DNA of 64,000 bases, from positions 1-64,000 of the forward strand of contig NZ_JABAFC010000020.1 of NCBI RefSeq assembly GCF_012843435.1. The letters run 5' to 3'. The stretch is from Psychrobacillus sp. BL-248-WT-3. GTDB lineage: Bacteria > Bacillota > Bacilli > Bacillales_A > Planococcaceae. This document shows, one piece after another, positions 46,567 through 55,672 of this stretch (positions are counted from its first letter, which is position 1; each line of letters starts with the position of its first letter). The notes under the pieces were generated by a model. That model searched no databases. It saw only the letters and a program-made list of their open reading frames with translations, and was not told the DNA's origin. The translations under genes and the position numbers were made by a program.

Positions 46567-47541
46567 CTATAATTTAATTGGTTGCTTTAATTTACTAGAC
46601 TCATATGCAGCCAAGGCAACTTCAAGCGACTTTAAACCATCATAGCCAGTAACCGATGGCTCTCTTCCTTCTTTTACACATTGAACAAAATCTTGTACTA
46701 ACCCAAAATCCATATCATTTCCATAGAAAACGTGTTCAAGAGATTTTTCTCCACTAACAAACATACGGAAATGCTCCTTGAAGGCATCTACCTTAACTAT
46801 TTGCTTGGTACCAATGACTTCAATCGTTGCATCACCCCAAGTGGGATATTGAGCAAATCTTGACCAGCTAGGATCATGAGAAGCAATTACACCGTTTGCA
46901 AATTCTAACGTAAGCAGACCCGCATCATCTATTGCAATATCATGATAATAGGAGTCAACTATAGCAGACACTTCTGAAACTTCCTGTCCTATATACCAAC
47001 GCATTATATCTACCATATGTACCGTATGATCAAGCACTGCTCCTCCTCCAGCCGCTTCTTCTTCTATAAACCAACCACCAGGGTTTTGTCCTCTATTAGT
47101 GGTACGAAAAGCAATAATCTCTCCTAGCTCTCCTTTATCAATTAACTCTTTTAAATGGCGAATTGGAGTACTAAATCTTACGGGGTAAGCTATTTGCAAA
47201 ATGACCGACTGCTCTTTACATACTTCAATCATTTCCTTTGCATCCTCTATATTAGTAGCAATTGGCTTTTCACATAAAATATGCTTTTTAGCTTTAGCTG
47301 CATTGATTACCATCTCTTTATGTCGATTATTTTCGCTACAAACGATCACTGCATCCATGTCTAAGGAGAGAAATTCCTCTTGATTGTTAAAATAGGGCGC
47401 ACCAAACAAAGCAGCTGCCTGTTGCCCTCTCTCTGCCGACTCATCAAAGATACCAACAATCTGCACGTCTTTCATTTTTGTTAGAGCGTTCGCGTAACTG
47501 TTTGCATGCATATGAGCAAAACTCATCATACCTATTTTCAT
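46567..47541 (-). CDS. Gfo/Idh/MocA family oxidoreductase 1
   Basis: 324 residues. N-terminal Rossmann fold MKIGMMSFAHMHANSYANAL, a slightly unusual nucleotide loop in place of GxGxxG; the conserved active-site EKPIATNIEDA near 93; and the C-terminal GGAVLDHTVHMVDIMRWYIG block. It probably oxidises a sugar hydroxyl with NAD(P). It overlaps the upstream 228-residue gene by 4 bp (ATGA), so the two are coupled. Confidence 0.88.
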   Translation of the reverse strand: MKIGMMSFAHMHANSYANALTKMKDVQIVGIFDESAERGQQAAALFGAPYFNNQEEFLSLDMDAVIVCSENNRHKEMVINAAKAKKHILCEKPIATNIEDAKEMIEVCKEQSVILQIAYPVRFSTPIRHLKELIDKGELGEIIAFRTTNRGQNPGGWFIEEEAAGGGAVLDHTVHMVDIMRWYIGQEVSEVSAIVDSYYHDIAIDDAGLLTLEFANGVIASHDPSWSRFAQYPTWGDATIEVIGTKQIVKVDAFKEHFRMFVSGEKSLEHVFYGNDMDFGLVQDFVQCVKEGREPSVTGYDGLKSLEVALAAYESSKLKQPIKL

Positions 47542-48224
47542 ATAAGTGTACCTCCAGCTATGAAATCCCGATAGAATTTCACTTTTTCAATCAGTACAGC
47601 ATCTACCTTTTTTGCAGAGCGCAATACATCATCTGCATTGTATTGTAATGGAAGAAGCTGACCGTTCAACTCCTCACTATCAAATTCAACAATACGCTTC
47701 ATTCCACTCCATTCCACTTCAACTCGTTCCACATTTGCAATCGTAAATTCGACATGGGCCATGGCTCCACTTTCAAAACGGATCATGAGAATCATATGAC
47801 TTATACCAGAATCTCGCTTAGACCTTTTTATTTGTCTCACTTTAGGTTCACCAAATAATAAGGAAAGTACATAGAGGTCTCCTGCCATAATATCTAGGTT
47901 ATACTCTCTTACCATTCTTCGAAAACGAAATACGCCATTTGCCTTGCTGCCATTCTCTATTACTTCTTTTATTTTTTTGTAGAAAGGATAACACTCCAAT
48001 TCAAAATATACCTTGGCGTCACTATCCTCATTTACATAACTAAGTAAGTCTGCTGGAATGAAAATATTATATCCACTTTTCTCTAGAGCTCTTAAGTTTT
48101 TCTCTGTAGCGTCCATAACAAAAGAAACTTGTTCACCGTTAATCTCCACTAGCTTTTCAACAGACTGAAGCCTACTTGCCTGTCCTAGCTCTACTTCAGT
48201 AAAATCACCTAAAATAATTCTCAT
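47538..48224 (-). CDS. Gfo/Idh/MocA-like protein lacking a normal Rossmann domain
   Basis: 228 residues. The C-terminal half (about 100-200, LYVLSLLFGEPKVRQIKRS, then HMILMIRFESGAMAHVEFTIANVERVEVEWSG) resembles the C-terminal sheet of Gfo/Idh/MocA dehydrogenases. The N-terminal 90 residues lack a glycine-rich nucleotide loop and the EKP motif. The gene has a good ribosome site (GAGGAG) and intact frame, and is coupled to a full-length paralogue, so it looks like a maintained, non-catalytic partner subunit rather than a decayed gene. I cannot name a family. Confidence 0.65.
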   Translation of the reverse strand: MRIILGDFTEVELGQASRLQSVEKLVEINGEQVSFVMDATEKNLRALEKSGYNIFIPADLLSYVNEDSDAKVYFELECYPFYKKIKEVIENGSKANGVFRFRRMVREYNLDIMAGDLYVLSLLFGEPKVRQIKRSKRDSGISHMILMIRFESGAMAHVEFTIANVERVEVEWSGMKRIVEFDSEELNGQLLPLQYNADDVLRSAKKVDAVLIEKVKFYRDFIAGGTLI

Positions 48225-48237
48225 GATTAATCACTCC

Positions 48238-49080
48238 TCAATTCAACAGCTTTCTAAGTCGACGCACCGCCTCTTCGTTAGCTAGCTTCGCATCCTCAAA
48301 GCCTTCATACTCAATAGAAAGCCACCCCTGGTAATCCTGTTTTTTAAGTCCTTCTACGATATAAGTTAAATCTACTTTCCCGTCACCTGGGATAACCCCG
48401 ATTAGCTCTTTTCCTTCCGTTGAACGAAAGCCTTTTACGGTTTCATGAACTTCCTTCTCTCTGAAATCCTTAAAGTGCACATGAGCTATTTCAGTCTTAA
48501 GCCGGTCAAATGCCTTCGTAGGCTCTTCGTGGACTAATAAAAAATTCCCCGTATCAAAGGTAGATTTCACATACGGACTGTTGACTGCTTTAATAATTTC
48601 CTGAATCTGCTGACTTTTTCCCGCTAAAAGACCATGATTTTCAATAGCCAACACTATCTTTTCCTGTTCAGCTACCTTTGCACTTTCCTTCAAGCCCTCG
48701 ATGATCCAATCAAAACAATCTTCATAGATAAGGCCCTCTCTAATATCTCCACAAAAAACACGAACTGTATTAGCATCCAAAGCCTTGGCGACACGAATGC
48801 CTTCTACTACTTTCTCAACTTCCGCTTTTCGTTCAATCTTGTTTTGATGAACAAAGTTATTTGTAATATCATAAGCTGATACTTCTAGATTGGTTTTGTG
48901 CAGTTTCTCGACAACTTTCTGTATCTCTTCATCCTTGTTAACAGGATTTTGCCAGTAAATATCTAAAAGCTCTACGCCATCCAAAGATATATTTTTTGCA
49001 TAATCAATAAAATCTGAAACTGACCAATTCTCTCCTCGAAGAGTGGAAGCTAAGCTATACATACTTATACTAACTTTCAT
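48238..49080 (-). CDS. Sugar phosphate isomerase/epimerase-type TIM barrel
   Basis: 280 residues, AP-endonuclease-2 fold. Metal-ligand motifs: DGVELLDIYW near 38, LAIENHGLLAG near 140, STFDTGNFLLVHEEP near 172, HVHFKDF near 200, GWLSIEYEGFEDA near 255. The family includes sugar isomerases, IolE-like dehydratases and lyases of the keto-glycoside pathway. The ATG at 49080 lies behind GGAGGGG; an upstream extension of 16 codons covers that site and is rejected. Next to several dehydrogenases it may act on a keto-sugar. Confidence 0.85.
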   Translation of the reverse strand: MKVSISMYSLASTLRGENWSVSDFIDYAKNISLDGVELLDIYWQNPVNKDEEIQKVVEKLHKTNLEVSAYDITNNFVHQNKIERKAEVEKVVEGIRVAKALDANTVRVFCGDIREGLIYEDCFDWIIEGLKESAKVAEQEKIVLAIENHGLLAGKSQQIQEIIKAVNSPYVKSTFDTGNFLLVHEEPTKAFDRLKTEIAHVHFKDFREKEVHETVKGFRSTEGKELIGVIPGDGKVDLTYIVEGLKKQDYQGWLSIEYEGFEDAKLANEEAVRRLRKLLN

Positions 49081-49105
49081 TTGTTCCCCTCCTATATCTA
49101 TCCCT

Positions 49106-50077
49106 TCAGCTCCAATATTTTCTGACAAAAGCTAACTTCTTTTCTTCATGAAAAGGGTTAACCTCATGTGCATATTGAGGGTAGACTTCTATTTCCTTAC
49201 TTGTTGTTCGTAAATAGTTATAGGCTGCAAAGACAGTGGATGGTGGTGTTACAGAATCCTCTAATCCAATAGACATTAGGGTCGGGCAATTAATAGATTC
49301 ACAGAAATGTACACAATCAATATAGCCAAGTGTATTCATCAATGTTTCATAGGTGTCATATTGTGGGTCTGTATACTTGAAATAGTTGATAAACTCCATA
49401 TACGGTCCTGCCAAAGACACCTCTAAGGCTCTTTCAAAATTTGCGAGGAATGGATAATCAGAGACTACTAGTTCTATTCTTTGATCCAATCCTGCAATTG
49501 CTAAGGCTAAGCCCCCTCCTTGAGAGCTTCCTACAACTCCTAGTTTTGTTGGGTTAAAAAGAGCCTCCGGTGAATTAATCCATTCAAGCTGTATTAGTAA
49601 ATCCTTAAGCACATTCGTATAATAATATTTATCTGGATCATGGATACCATTTAGCATCCAACCAAGACTTCTACTTCCATTATTGTATTTAGCGTAGTCC
49701 GGTGAGCTTCCTTGCGCTCGAACATCAAAGGCATACACAGCTATCCCCATAGAAATCCACTTTAAATAGTCTAAGGGCAGTCCACGGCTACCTGTATATC
49801 CATGGATATTTAATATAACAGGACATCGTTCAACACCTTTAGGCTTAATAGCCCATCCCTTTAATGGTGTCCCATCCCAGCTTTCGAACACTAAATCTGC
49901 TACCTCCATAGTAGGAATCACGTAATCCTTCCAAACAACTGTGACACTTGGTTGGATATTGCTTATTTTCTTCTTTTGTTCTTCCCAAAACACCTGAAAG
50001 TCTACCGGCTTACGAGTAAGCATTGGCTGGTATGCCTTTAAATGGTTTAAAGAATAGTCTCCAATTTGTCTACCCAA
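49106..50077 (-). CDS. Acetyl xylan esterase / cephalosporin-C deacetylase family (CE7)
   Basis: 323 residues, the CE7 length. The alpha/beta-hydrolase core has NIHGYTGSRG (oxyanion region) near 90, VRAQGSSPD, the nucleophile GSSQGGGLALA near 183, Asp in GLEDSVTPPSTVFAAYN near 271, and His in YAHEVNPF near 302. It removes acetyl groups from acetylated sugars or short oligosaccharides in the cytoplasm. Start TTG at 50077 behind AGGAGG; the spacing is a little long, so the exact start is uncertain. Confidence 0.9.
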   Translation of the reverse strand: MGRQIGDYSLNHLKAYQPMLTRKPVDFQVFWEEQKKKISNIQPSVTVVWKDYVIPTMEVADLVFESWDGTPLKGWAIKPKGVERCPVILNIHGYTGSRGLPLDYLKWISMGIAVYAFDVRAQGSSPDYAKYNNGSRSLGWMLNGIHDPDKYYYTNVLKDLLIQLEWINSPEALFNPTKLGVVGSSQGGGLALAIAGLDQRIELVVSDYPFLANFERALEVSLAGPYMEFINYFKYTDPQYDTYETLMNTLGYIDCVHFCESINCPTLMSIGLEDSVTPPSTVFAAYNYLRTTSKEIEVYPQYAHEVNPFHEEKKLAFVRKYWS

Positions 50078-50114
50078 ATCGATTTAGCTCCTCCTTTCTA
50101 AGCAAACTTTGTCC

Positions 50115-51167
50115 TTACAAATAAACTTCTTTACCTGTTTGAGCAGATTCATAGATAGCATTCAACATTTTCATTACTTCGACCCCATCTTCAACAGGTG
50201 CAACAGGCGATTTCCCATCTAAGCAGCATTCTACAAAATGGTTTATCTCATTAGTAAAAGAGCCTGCAAAGTCAAAGCTTTTGTTGTCAACCTGCGGAAG
50301 AATATTTAAAATAGTATCATTCTGCTCCGTCACAATAATTAGCTCTGGTTCTATTTCAGCTCCTCCTTTGTCTCCAAACAATTTAACGCTTACTTGATCC
50401 TCTTTTGCCTGAAGCGTAAAGCTTACATCTACCGCCAAAGATGCTCCGTTTTCAAAACGAATTAATCCATTTGCTAAATCTTCCACGTTGTTTAAAGAAG
50501 AGTCGTAGTCAGCAGCCTTGTAAAAGGAAAGGTTTTTGACATTACTTCGATTACCGAGTTTGGAATACGTGTTGCCACTGACAGAAACTGGTCTAGGCCT
50601 CCCCATCAAATACCAGCAAAGATCTATCATGTGAACTCCTAAATCCATAAGGGCTCCTCCTCCAGATTTAGATTTATCACTAAACCAGCCACCTGGATTT
50701 CCTAGTCTTCTTAAACAAGATGCTTTTGCGTAATAGATTTCCCCCAAATATTCCTGATCGATAAATTGCTTTAAGATATTAGAGTTGTTACCATGTCTTC
50801 TAACAAATCCGACGAGTAAAACTTTGCCTGACTTTACTGCCGCAGCCTCGACTGCCAACGCCTCCTCGACCGTCATGCATAAGGGCTTTTCAACTAACAC
50901 ATGCTTCCCTGCTTCCAGTGCAGCAATAGCAATTTCAGCATGCGTATTGTTCCATGTACAAATGCTTACTGCATCTACATCTTTGTTAGCTAATAAGTCT
51001 TTATAGTTGGTATACATATGAGTAACACCATATTGATGACCACATTCCGTAAGTCTTTGCTCGTTTTGATCGCATAATGCTACTAGCTCTACCCGATTAT
51101 GTAAGAGATAAGGGGTAATATGAAATTGTGAAATAGATCCTCCACCAATCACGCCAACCTTCAACAT
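50115..51167 (-). CDS. Gfo/Idh/MocA family oxidoreductase 2
   Basis: 350 residues. Canonical Rossmann motif VGVIGGGSISQFHI at the N-terminus, VEKPLCMTVEEAL near 94, GGALMDLGVHMIDLCWYLMG near 170. Cytoplasmic NAD(P)-dependent dehydrogenase of a sugar or sugar derivative. GAGAGGAG precedes the ATG. Confidence 0.9.
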   Translation of the reverse strand: MLKVGVIGGGSISQFHITPYLLHNRVELVALCDQNEQRLTECGHQYGVTHMYTNYKDLLANKDVDAVSICTWNNTHAEIAIAALEAGKHVLVEKPLCMTVEEALAVEAAAVKSGKVLLVGFVRRHGNNSNILKQFIDQEYLGEIYYAKASCLRRLGNPGGWFSDKSKSGGGALMDLGVHMIDLCWYLMGRPRPVSVSGNTYSKLGNRSNVKNLSFYKAADYDSSLNNVEDLANGLIRFENGASLAVDVSFTLQAKEDQVSVKLFGDKGGAEIEPELIIVTEQNDTILNILPQVDNKSFDFAGSFTNEINHFVECCLDGKSPVAPVEDGVEVMKMLNAIYESAQTGKEVYL

Positions 51168-51200
51168 TAAAATGCTCCTCTCCAGTTATAAAACTACTTC

Positions 51201-52202
51201 CTAACGAAAACGTATTAGCTTCGTCAGGGTTTTAGATTTCTTGTCAGTCAAATCTTTATATGCAGCTGGCGCCTGATCTATGTTCACTTCTTCCGTTATA
51301 AATGAATTAATCTTAATACGCTTTTCATTCACTAATCTTAAATATTCAGCTACATTTCTTCCCTCTGTCCACCGCACATATCCATAAGGATAATCCACTG
51401 CCTGTTTCTCATAGACAGGGTCATATCTCCCTGGCCCCCCTGCTCTAGAGATGAGGATTTGAGCTTCCTTCCCAAACATTAACTCTCGTGGAAAGTCCGG
51501 CTCAATATCTCCTACAATAACGACCTTTCCTTGGTTGCGTATCCATTCCAAGCTTTGACCAGTAAGCGTTGACCGTTTGCCTCCCGCACAAAGCAATACA
51601 GCGTCTGCTCCTCGGTTGAATGTACGCACATTAATCTCTTCTTTCATGTCCTCTAACTTCGAAAAGGAGGTAATTTCTGATTCTTCTTTTAACATAGCTC
51701 CTCTTTCAGCTTGTACATCGTATGCAAGAACATCATAGGCAGCAGCATGAGCTACCTTTGCAATCATCTGCCCTAACAATCCAAGCCCAACAATCACCAC
51801 TGTTTCTCCAAATGCTAATTTCGCTTTTCGAAGTGCATGAATAGCTATTGCTCCAATTCCAGCTAGAGATGCTTCTTTTGGATCCATACCAATTGGAACC
51901 TTGGCACATAAGGTGGTTGGTACACATAAATACTCAGAATGCCCCACGTAGGGTGCACCGTAGCAAGCAACTATATCTCCTTCTTGAAAGTCAGTGATTT
52001 CGTTCCCGCATTCCTCAACAATACCAACAGCACTATACCCTAATGAAATCTCTCGGGCATTGCTCGCTGATATTAAACTCAACTCGGTCCCGGGAGATAT
52101 AGCGCTATACAACGTTTTGATCATAAGATAGGAAGGTAAAATATCCATCTTAGGCCTTTCTTCTATATAAACCATTTGATCTTTAGCAATAACTGACTTC
52201 AC
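51201..52202 (-). CDS. MDR-family (zinc-type) alcohol dehydrogenase-like protein
   Basis: 333 residues. The nucleotide-binding loop VVIVGLGLLGQMIAKVAHA is near 134. The N-terminal catalytic domain has SAISPGTELSLI where classical enzymes have the zinc Cys and GHE, so the catalytic zinc site looks incomplete. It resembles the BchC-like/threonine-dehydrogenase-like group often found with Gfo/Idh genes in sugar loci. Start GTG at 52202 behind AAGGAG. It starts 42 bp after the permease operon segment and probably shares its transcript. Confidence 0.82.
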   Translation of the reverse strand: MKSVIAKDQMVYIEERPKMDILPSYLMIKTLYSAISPGTELSLISASNAREISLGYSAVGIVEECGNEITDFQEGDIVACYGAPYVGHSEYLCVPTTLCAKVPIGMDPKEASLAGIGAIAIHALRKAKLAFGETVVIVGLGLLGQMIAKVAHAAAYDVLAYDVQAERGAMLKEESEITSFSKLEDMKEEINVRTFNRGADAVLLCAGGKRSTLTGQSLEWIRNQGKVVIVGDIEPDFPRELMFGKEAQILISRAGGPGRYDPVYEKQAVDYPYGYVRWTEGRNVAEYLRLVNEKRIKINSFITEEVNIDQAPAAYKDLTDKKSKTLTKLIRFR

Positions 52203-52244
52203 TTCAATCGCTCCTTACATCAAAACCTATTTGGTTAGAATTCA

Positions 52245-53048
52245 TCATTTCAAACCTGACATTTGAATTCCCTCTGTAAAATATCGTTGGAAGAATAGGA
52301 AAATAAGAAAAGTTGGTATAAAAGAAACTGCAGAACCTGCCATTTCTATCCCAAAGTTTCCTTCCTTTCCTAACATCGAAGCCAAGCCAAGTGTTACTGG
52401 GAACATTTTTTCCTGAGTTAAATAAATTAGTGGCTGAAATAAATCGTTCCAGTTGGAGATAAAGGCAAAAGTTCCAACTGTAGCGACTACCGGAATAGAG
52501 AGAGGTAAAATAACTTTAAAGAATATCTGTAAATCATTTGCCCCGTCTATATATGCAGCCTCTTCTAAATCATTTGGTATTCCCTGTAGAAACTGTCTTA
52601 CTAGGAAAACCCCCATTATTCCCCAGAGCTCTGGAACAATAAGCGCCCAATAGGTATTGATCCATCCAAAGTCAGAGAACATAATATATTTTGGTATGAT
52701 CAACAATTGTTGAGGAATCATAATAACCCCCATAAACACCCAAAATATAACCTCTCTCCCAAAGAATTTTTTCTTTGCGAAAATATAACCTAGGATTGCA
52801 CAAAAAATCATCTGACTCGCTACGGGTATCACAGTAATAACAACTGAGTTAAAAATCCATCGGAGAAATTGGCCATCTCTCATAATATAAAAGTAGTTTT
52901 TTAGAGTTGGTTCATCTGGAATCCAAAAAAGCGGGTCTAATTGTGCGTATTCTACATTTTTAAAAGACCCTAAAATCATAATGATAAAGGGCATTAGAAA
53001 ACAAAAACCCAATATAAACAAAGCAACATAGGAAATTACCTTTTTCAA
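52245..53048 (-). CDS. Carbohydrate ABC importer permease (MalG type)
   Basis: 267 residues, six hydrophobic helices. The ATPase-contact EAA loop is EEAAYIDGANDLQIFFKVILPLSIP near 157. It pairs with the permease gene 16 bp upstream. Start TTG behind AAGGGGATG. Confidence 0.93.
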   Translation of the reverse strand: MKKVISYVALFILGFCFLMPFIIMILGSFKNVEYAQLDPLFWIPDEPTLKNYFYIMRDGQFLRWIFNSVVITVIPVASQMIFCAILGYIFAKKKFFGREVIFWVFMGVIMIPQQLLIIPKYIMFSDFGWINTYWALIVPELWGIMGVFLVRQFLQGIPNDLEEAAYIDGANDLQIFFKVILPLSIPVVATVGTFAFISNWNDLFQPLIYLTQEKMFPVTLGLASMLGKEGNFGIEMAGSAVSFIPTFLIFLFFQRYFTEGIQMSGLK

Positions 53049-53064
53049 ACACTTTCATCCCCTT

Positions 53065-54015
53065 CTAGTAGAGATTAGACTCTTTCCCTAAAAACCTTCT
53101 TTGTAAGAGAGAGATCATTAGGATGATGAAGAATAGCACATAGGAAAGTACTGCAGCATAGCTTAAATTCAGGCTAGTAAAGCCTTGATTGTATAAGTAA
53201 TAAACAATAGTCGTTGTTGCATAGTTTGGTCCTCCGCCTGTTAGCAAGTAAGCTGAGTCAAAAATTTGGAACGACCCGATAGTAGTAGTGATCGCTACAT
53301 AAAAATGAATAGGCTTTAATAGAGGAAAAGTTACTTTCCAAAAGATTTTACTTGTCGATGCGCCATCCATTTTAGCCGCCTCATATAGCCCCTTGTCTAT
53401 CGATTGGAGACCAGCGAAGTAATAAATCATAGTGCTCCCGGCAACCTTAAAGACACTTAATGCGGCTAAAACAGGTAAAGCCTGACTAGAATCAGATAAG
53501 AATAGCTGAGGCTCAATACCGATTAGCCCTATTAGATAGTTAATCATTCCTTCCTCTGTCCCTCTGAATAACCATCCCCATATGCCAGCGATAATTACAA
53601 AAGATGTGACAACAGGTAAAAAGAAAATCCCTTTAAAAAATCCAGCCATCTTAACACCCGAATTAATAATTAAGGCTAGTATTAAGCCCACTGCCATTGT
53701 CGGGACAATATAATAAACCGAAAACATCACAGTATTCCATAAGGCCTTCCACGCTATACTATCGCTTAAAAAGTATTTCCAATGCTTAAGCCCTACAAAT
53801 TCTGGATCACCAATTACCTTCCAATCCATGAATGTTAAATAAAAGCTTAAAAGGAATGGGTACACTTGGAAAATAGCAAAATGTATTAAGATCGGAATAA
53901 GAAAAATATAGACGATTGCATTACGATCCCATTGTCTTTTTAATCTAGCCCTTAGCGTCATCCCATTTTTCTTGGACGCTAAAGGTTTACCTATTGTATT
54001 TACCAGTGTAAACAC
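53065..54015 (-). CDS. Carbohydrate ABC importer permease (MalF/UgpA type)
   Basis: 316 residues with six helices. EAA loop EAAKMDGASTSKIFWKVTFPLLKP near 213. Start GTG at 54015 is tentative because the GGG of its only ribosome-like site abuts the codon; an internal ATG (MTLRARL) at 53961 is the alternative. The substrate is unknown; the neighbouring enzymes suggest an acetylated oligosaccharide. No ATPase gene is adjacent. Confidence 0.9.
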   Translation of the reverse strand: MFTLVNTIGKPLASKKNGMTLRARLKRQWDRNAIVYIFLIPILIHFAIFQVYPFLLSFYLTFMDWKVIGDPEFVGLKHWKYFLSDSIAWKALWNTVMFSVYYIVPTMAVGLILALIINSGVKMAGFFKGIFFLPVVTSFVIIAGIWGWLFRGTEEGMINYLIGLIGIEPQLFLSDSSQALPVLAALSVFKVAGSTMIYYFAGLQSIDKGLYEAAKMDGASTSKIFWKVTFPLLKPIHFYVAITTTIGSFQIFDSAYLLTGGGPNYATTTIVYYLYNQGFTSLNLSYAAVLSYVLFFIILMISLLQRRFLGKESNLY

Positions 54016-54080
54016 CCTTTCATATGTAGATTAATCATATAGAGAGCTTGATCTGTCAAAGACCAAACTCCCTATTAGAT

Positions 54081-55343
54081 TTACTTTACTTTTCCTTTAA
54101 TTGCTTCAGCAGCTGCATCAGCAGCCTCTTTTGGAGTTTTCTTGCCTTCCATCATTGTTTGAAGCTCCGCTTGAATCAAAGGCATAATGTTGCGTCCCTC
54201 TGGATGTATAACTCCTGGTAAAGCAAACTCAGTATAAGTCGCTAGCTGTGCTAAATATTTTTGCTCTTCAAAGATATCCTTTGCAGATTCACGCGTTGGG
54301 ATATACTGAGTAACCTGATTAAATTTACGTTGGTTTTCAGCATTCGTCATAACTTTTACAAATTCAGCTGCTGCATCTGGATTCTCAGAGTTAATAGGCA
54401 CTACGAACATACCAGTAGTTCCATACGTAACTTGTTCTTTATTTTTTAATGGGGGTGCAATAACAAATTCAAATGTGTCTTTACTTAACATACGGCTAAT
54501 AGATGCTCCAGATCCTTGGACAGAAAGCAGTTTACCACCGTCCCATAAAGCATCATGCTCTAATGCGGTAATAGAATCCTTTGGAATCCACTCGTTTTTA
54601 TACATTTTGTTGATAAACTCGAACGCTTCTACACCAGCATCGCTGTTAATCTTTACTTCATTGTCTGCTGTAAGTACTTCTCCACCAGCCTGCCAAAGAT
54701 ATGGATATAATGTACCGTTCATAGAACCTCCACCTTGGAAGCTAGATGCGTAATACCCTTTTGCTTTAGCTTTTTCTGCCCATTTCTCAAACTCTTCCCA
54801 TGTTGCTGGCAGTTTGGATGGATCTTCACCGATTTCCTTGATGATGTCTACATTGTAAAGGAAGGTATATGCTTCTTGTAGAATAGGTAAACCGTATACT
54901 TTATCCTTCCATGTAGTGGAAACTAGAGCACTTTCAACAAAGTCCTCCATATCGTTGTCCTTTAAATATGGGCTAAGATCCGTTAGCATCCCTGCTTCGG
55001 CATATTGTGGCATTTGGTCAGGGATAGCATAAAATACATCCGGACCATTGTTAGCAGCTAAAGCAGTAAGAACCTTTTGGTCACGATTTGCCCAAGGAAT
55101 TTGTTCAAAGTTGACCTTTACTCCTGTAGCCTCTTCATAAGAAGCAATAATTTCATCCCACATTTTACCTTCTACTTCCTGGTCCCCTGTATACGGATGT
55201 GCCCAAACAGTTATTTCTCCTGAAAAACCATCCTTTCCAGCTTCTCCAGACGTTTCTATTTTTTCCCCTGCCTCATCATCACTACAAGCTACCATTAAGG
55301 CGCTAAATACTAACAATATTAAAAATAACCACAGCTTTTTCAT
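54081..55343 (-). CDS. Sugar ABC importer substrate-binding lipoprotein 1
   Basis: 420 residues. The lipoprotein signal ends in LMVAC (Cys about 20). An extracellular-solute-binding family 1 fold follows: ITVWAHPYTGDQEVEG, GPDVFYAIPDQMPQYAEAGML, GTTGMFVVPINSENPDAAAEFV. First gene of the long minus-strand carbohydrate operon. It is highly similar throughout to the second binding protein at 56393. Trp/His-rich ligand residues point to an oligosaccharide. Confidence 0.93.
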   Translation of the reverse strand: MKKLWLFLILLVFSALMVACSDDEAGEKIETSGEAGKDGFSGEITVWAHPYTGDQEVEGKMWDEIIASYEEATGVKVNFEQIPWANRDQKVLTALAANNGPDVFYAIPDQMPQYAEAGMLTDLSPYLKDNDMEDFVESALVSTTWKDKVYGLPILQEAYTFLYNVDIIKEIGEDPSKLPATWEEFEKWAEKAKAKGYYASSFQGGGSMNGTLYPYLWQAGGEVLTADNEVKINSDAGVEAFEFINKMYKNEWIPKDSITALEHDALWDGGKLLSVQGSGASISRMLSKDTFEFVIAPPLKNKEQVTYGTTGMFVVPINSENPDAAAEFVKVMTNAENQRKFNQVTQYIPTRESAKDIFEEQKYLAQLATYTEFALPGVIHPEGRNIMPLIQAELQTMMEGKKTPKEAADAAAEAIKGKVK

Positions 55344-55501
55344 ATATTTACCCCTTCCCCTTTTTAAAATATTTTGTTTGGATTATAACTGTTACTTAAT
55401 TACTAAATCCCTCCTCCTAATAAACTGCTCTGGCTCGTTCTTTCTCCGTAACGTCTCCAACATTCACAGATATAAATTGTAAAAACTTCGAGTACATTTT
55501 A

Positions 55502-55515
55502 AGAAAGCGCTATCA
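55502..55515. promoter_or_regulatory. CcpA cre-like site
   Basis: AGAAAGCGCTATCA fits the cre consensus TGWAANCGNTNWCA at 13 of 14 positions (first base differs). It lies between the proposed promoter (55596-55624) and the first binding-protein gene, where bound CcpA would act as a roadblock. Confidence 0.5.
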
Positions 55516-55595
55516 AGTTCAAATTATAAAACTATTTACTTTCTTAATAGCCTAAAATATACTGAAATTACAAAATAATAAGTTAACTTTTACTT

Positions 55596-55624
55596 ATCTT
55601 ATATGATTAACAATAAAGAGACAA
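55596..55624 (-). promoter_or_regulatory. Proposed promoter of the carbohydrate operon
   Basis: Minus strand: TTGTCT (55619-55624), 17-base spacer, TAAGAT (55596-55601). The -35 box is embedded in the palindrome AGACAATGTCT. The same arrangement occurs upstream of the second binding-protein gene. Confidence 0.6.
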
Positions 55625-55672
55625 TGTCTATAAATAGTCTTTAATTAATAGACTTCTGTTTGAGAGGAGAAA

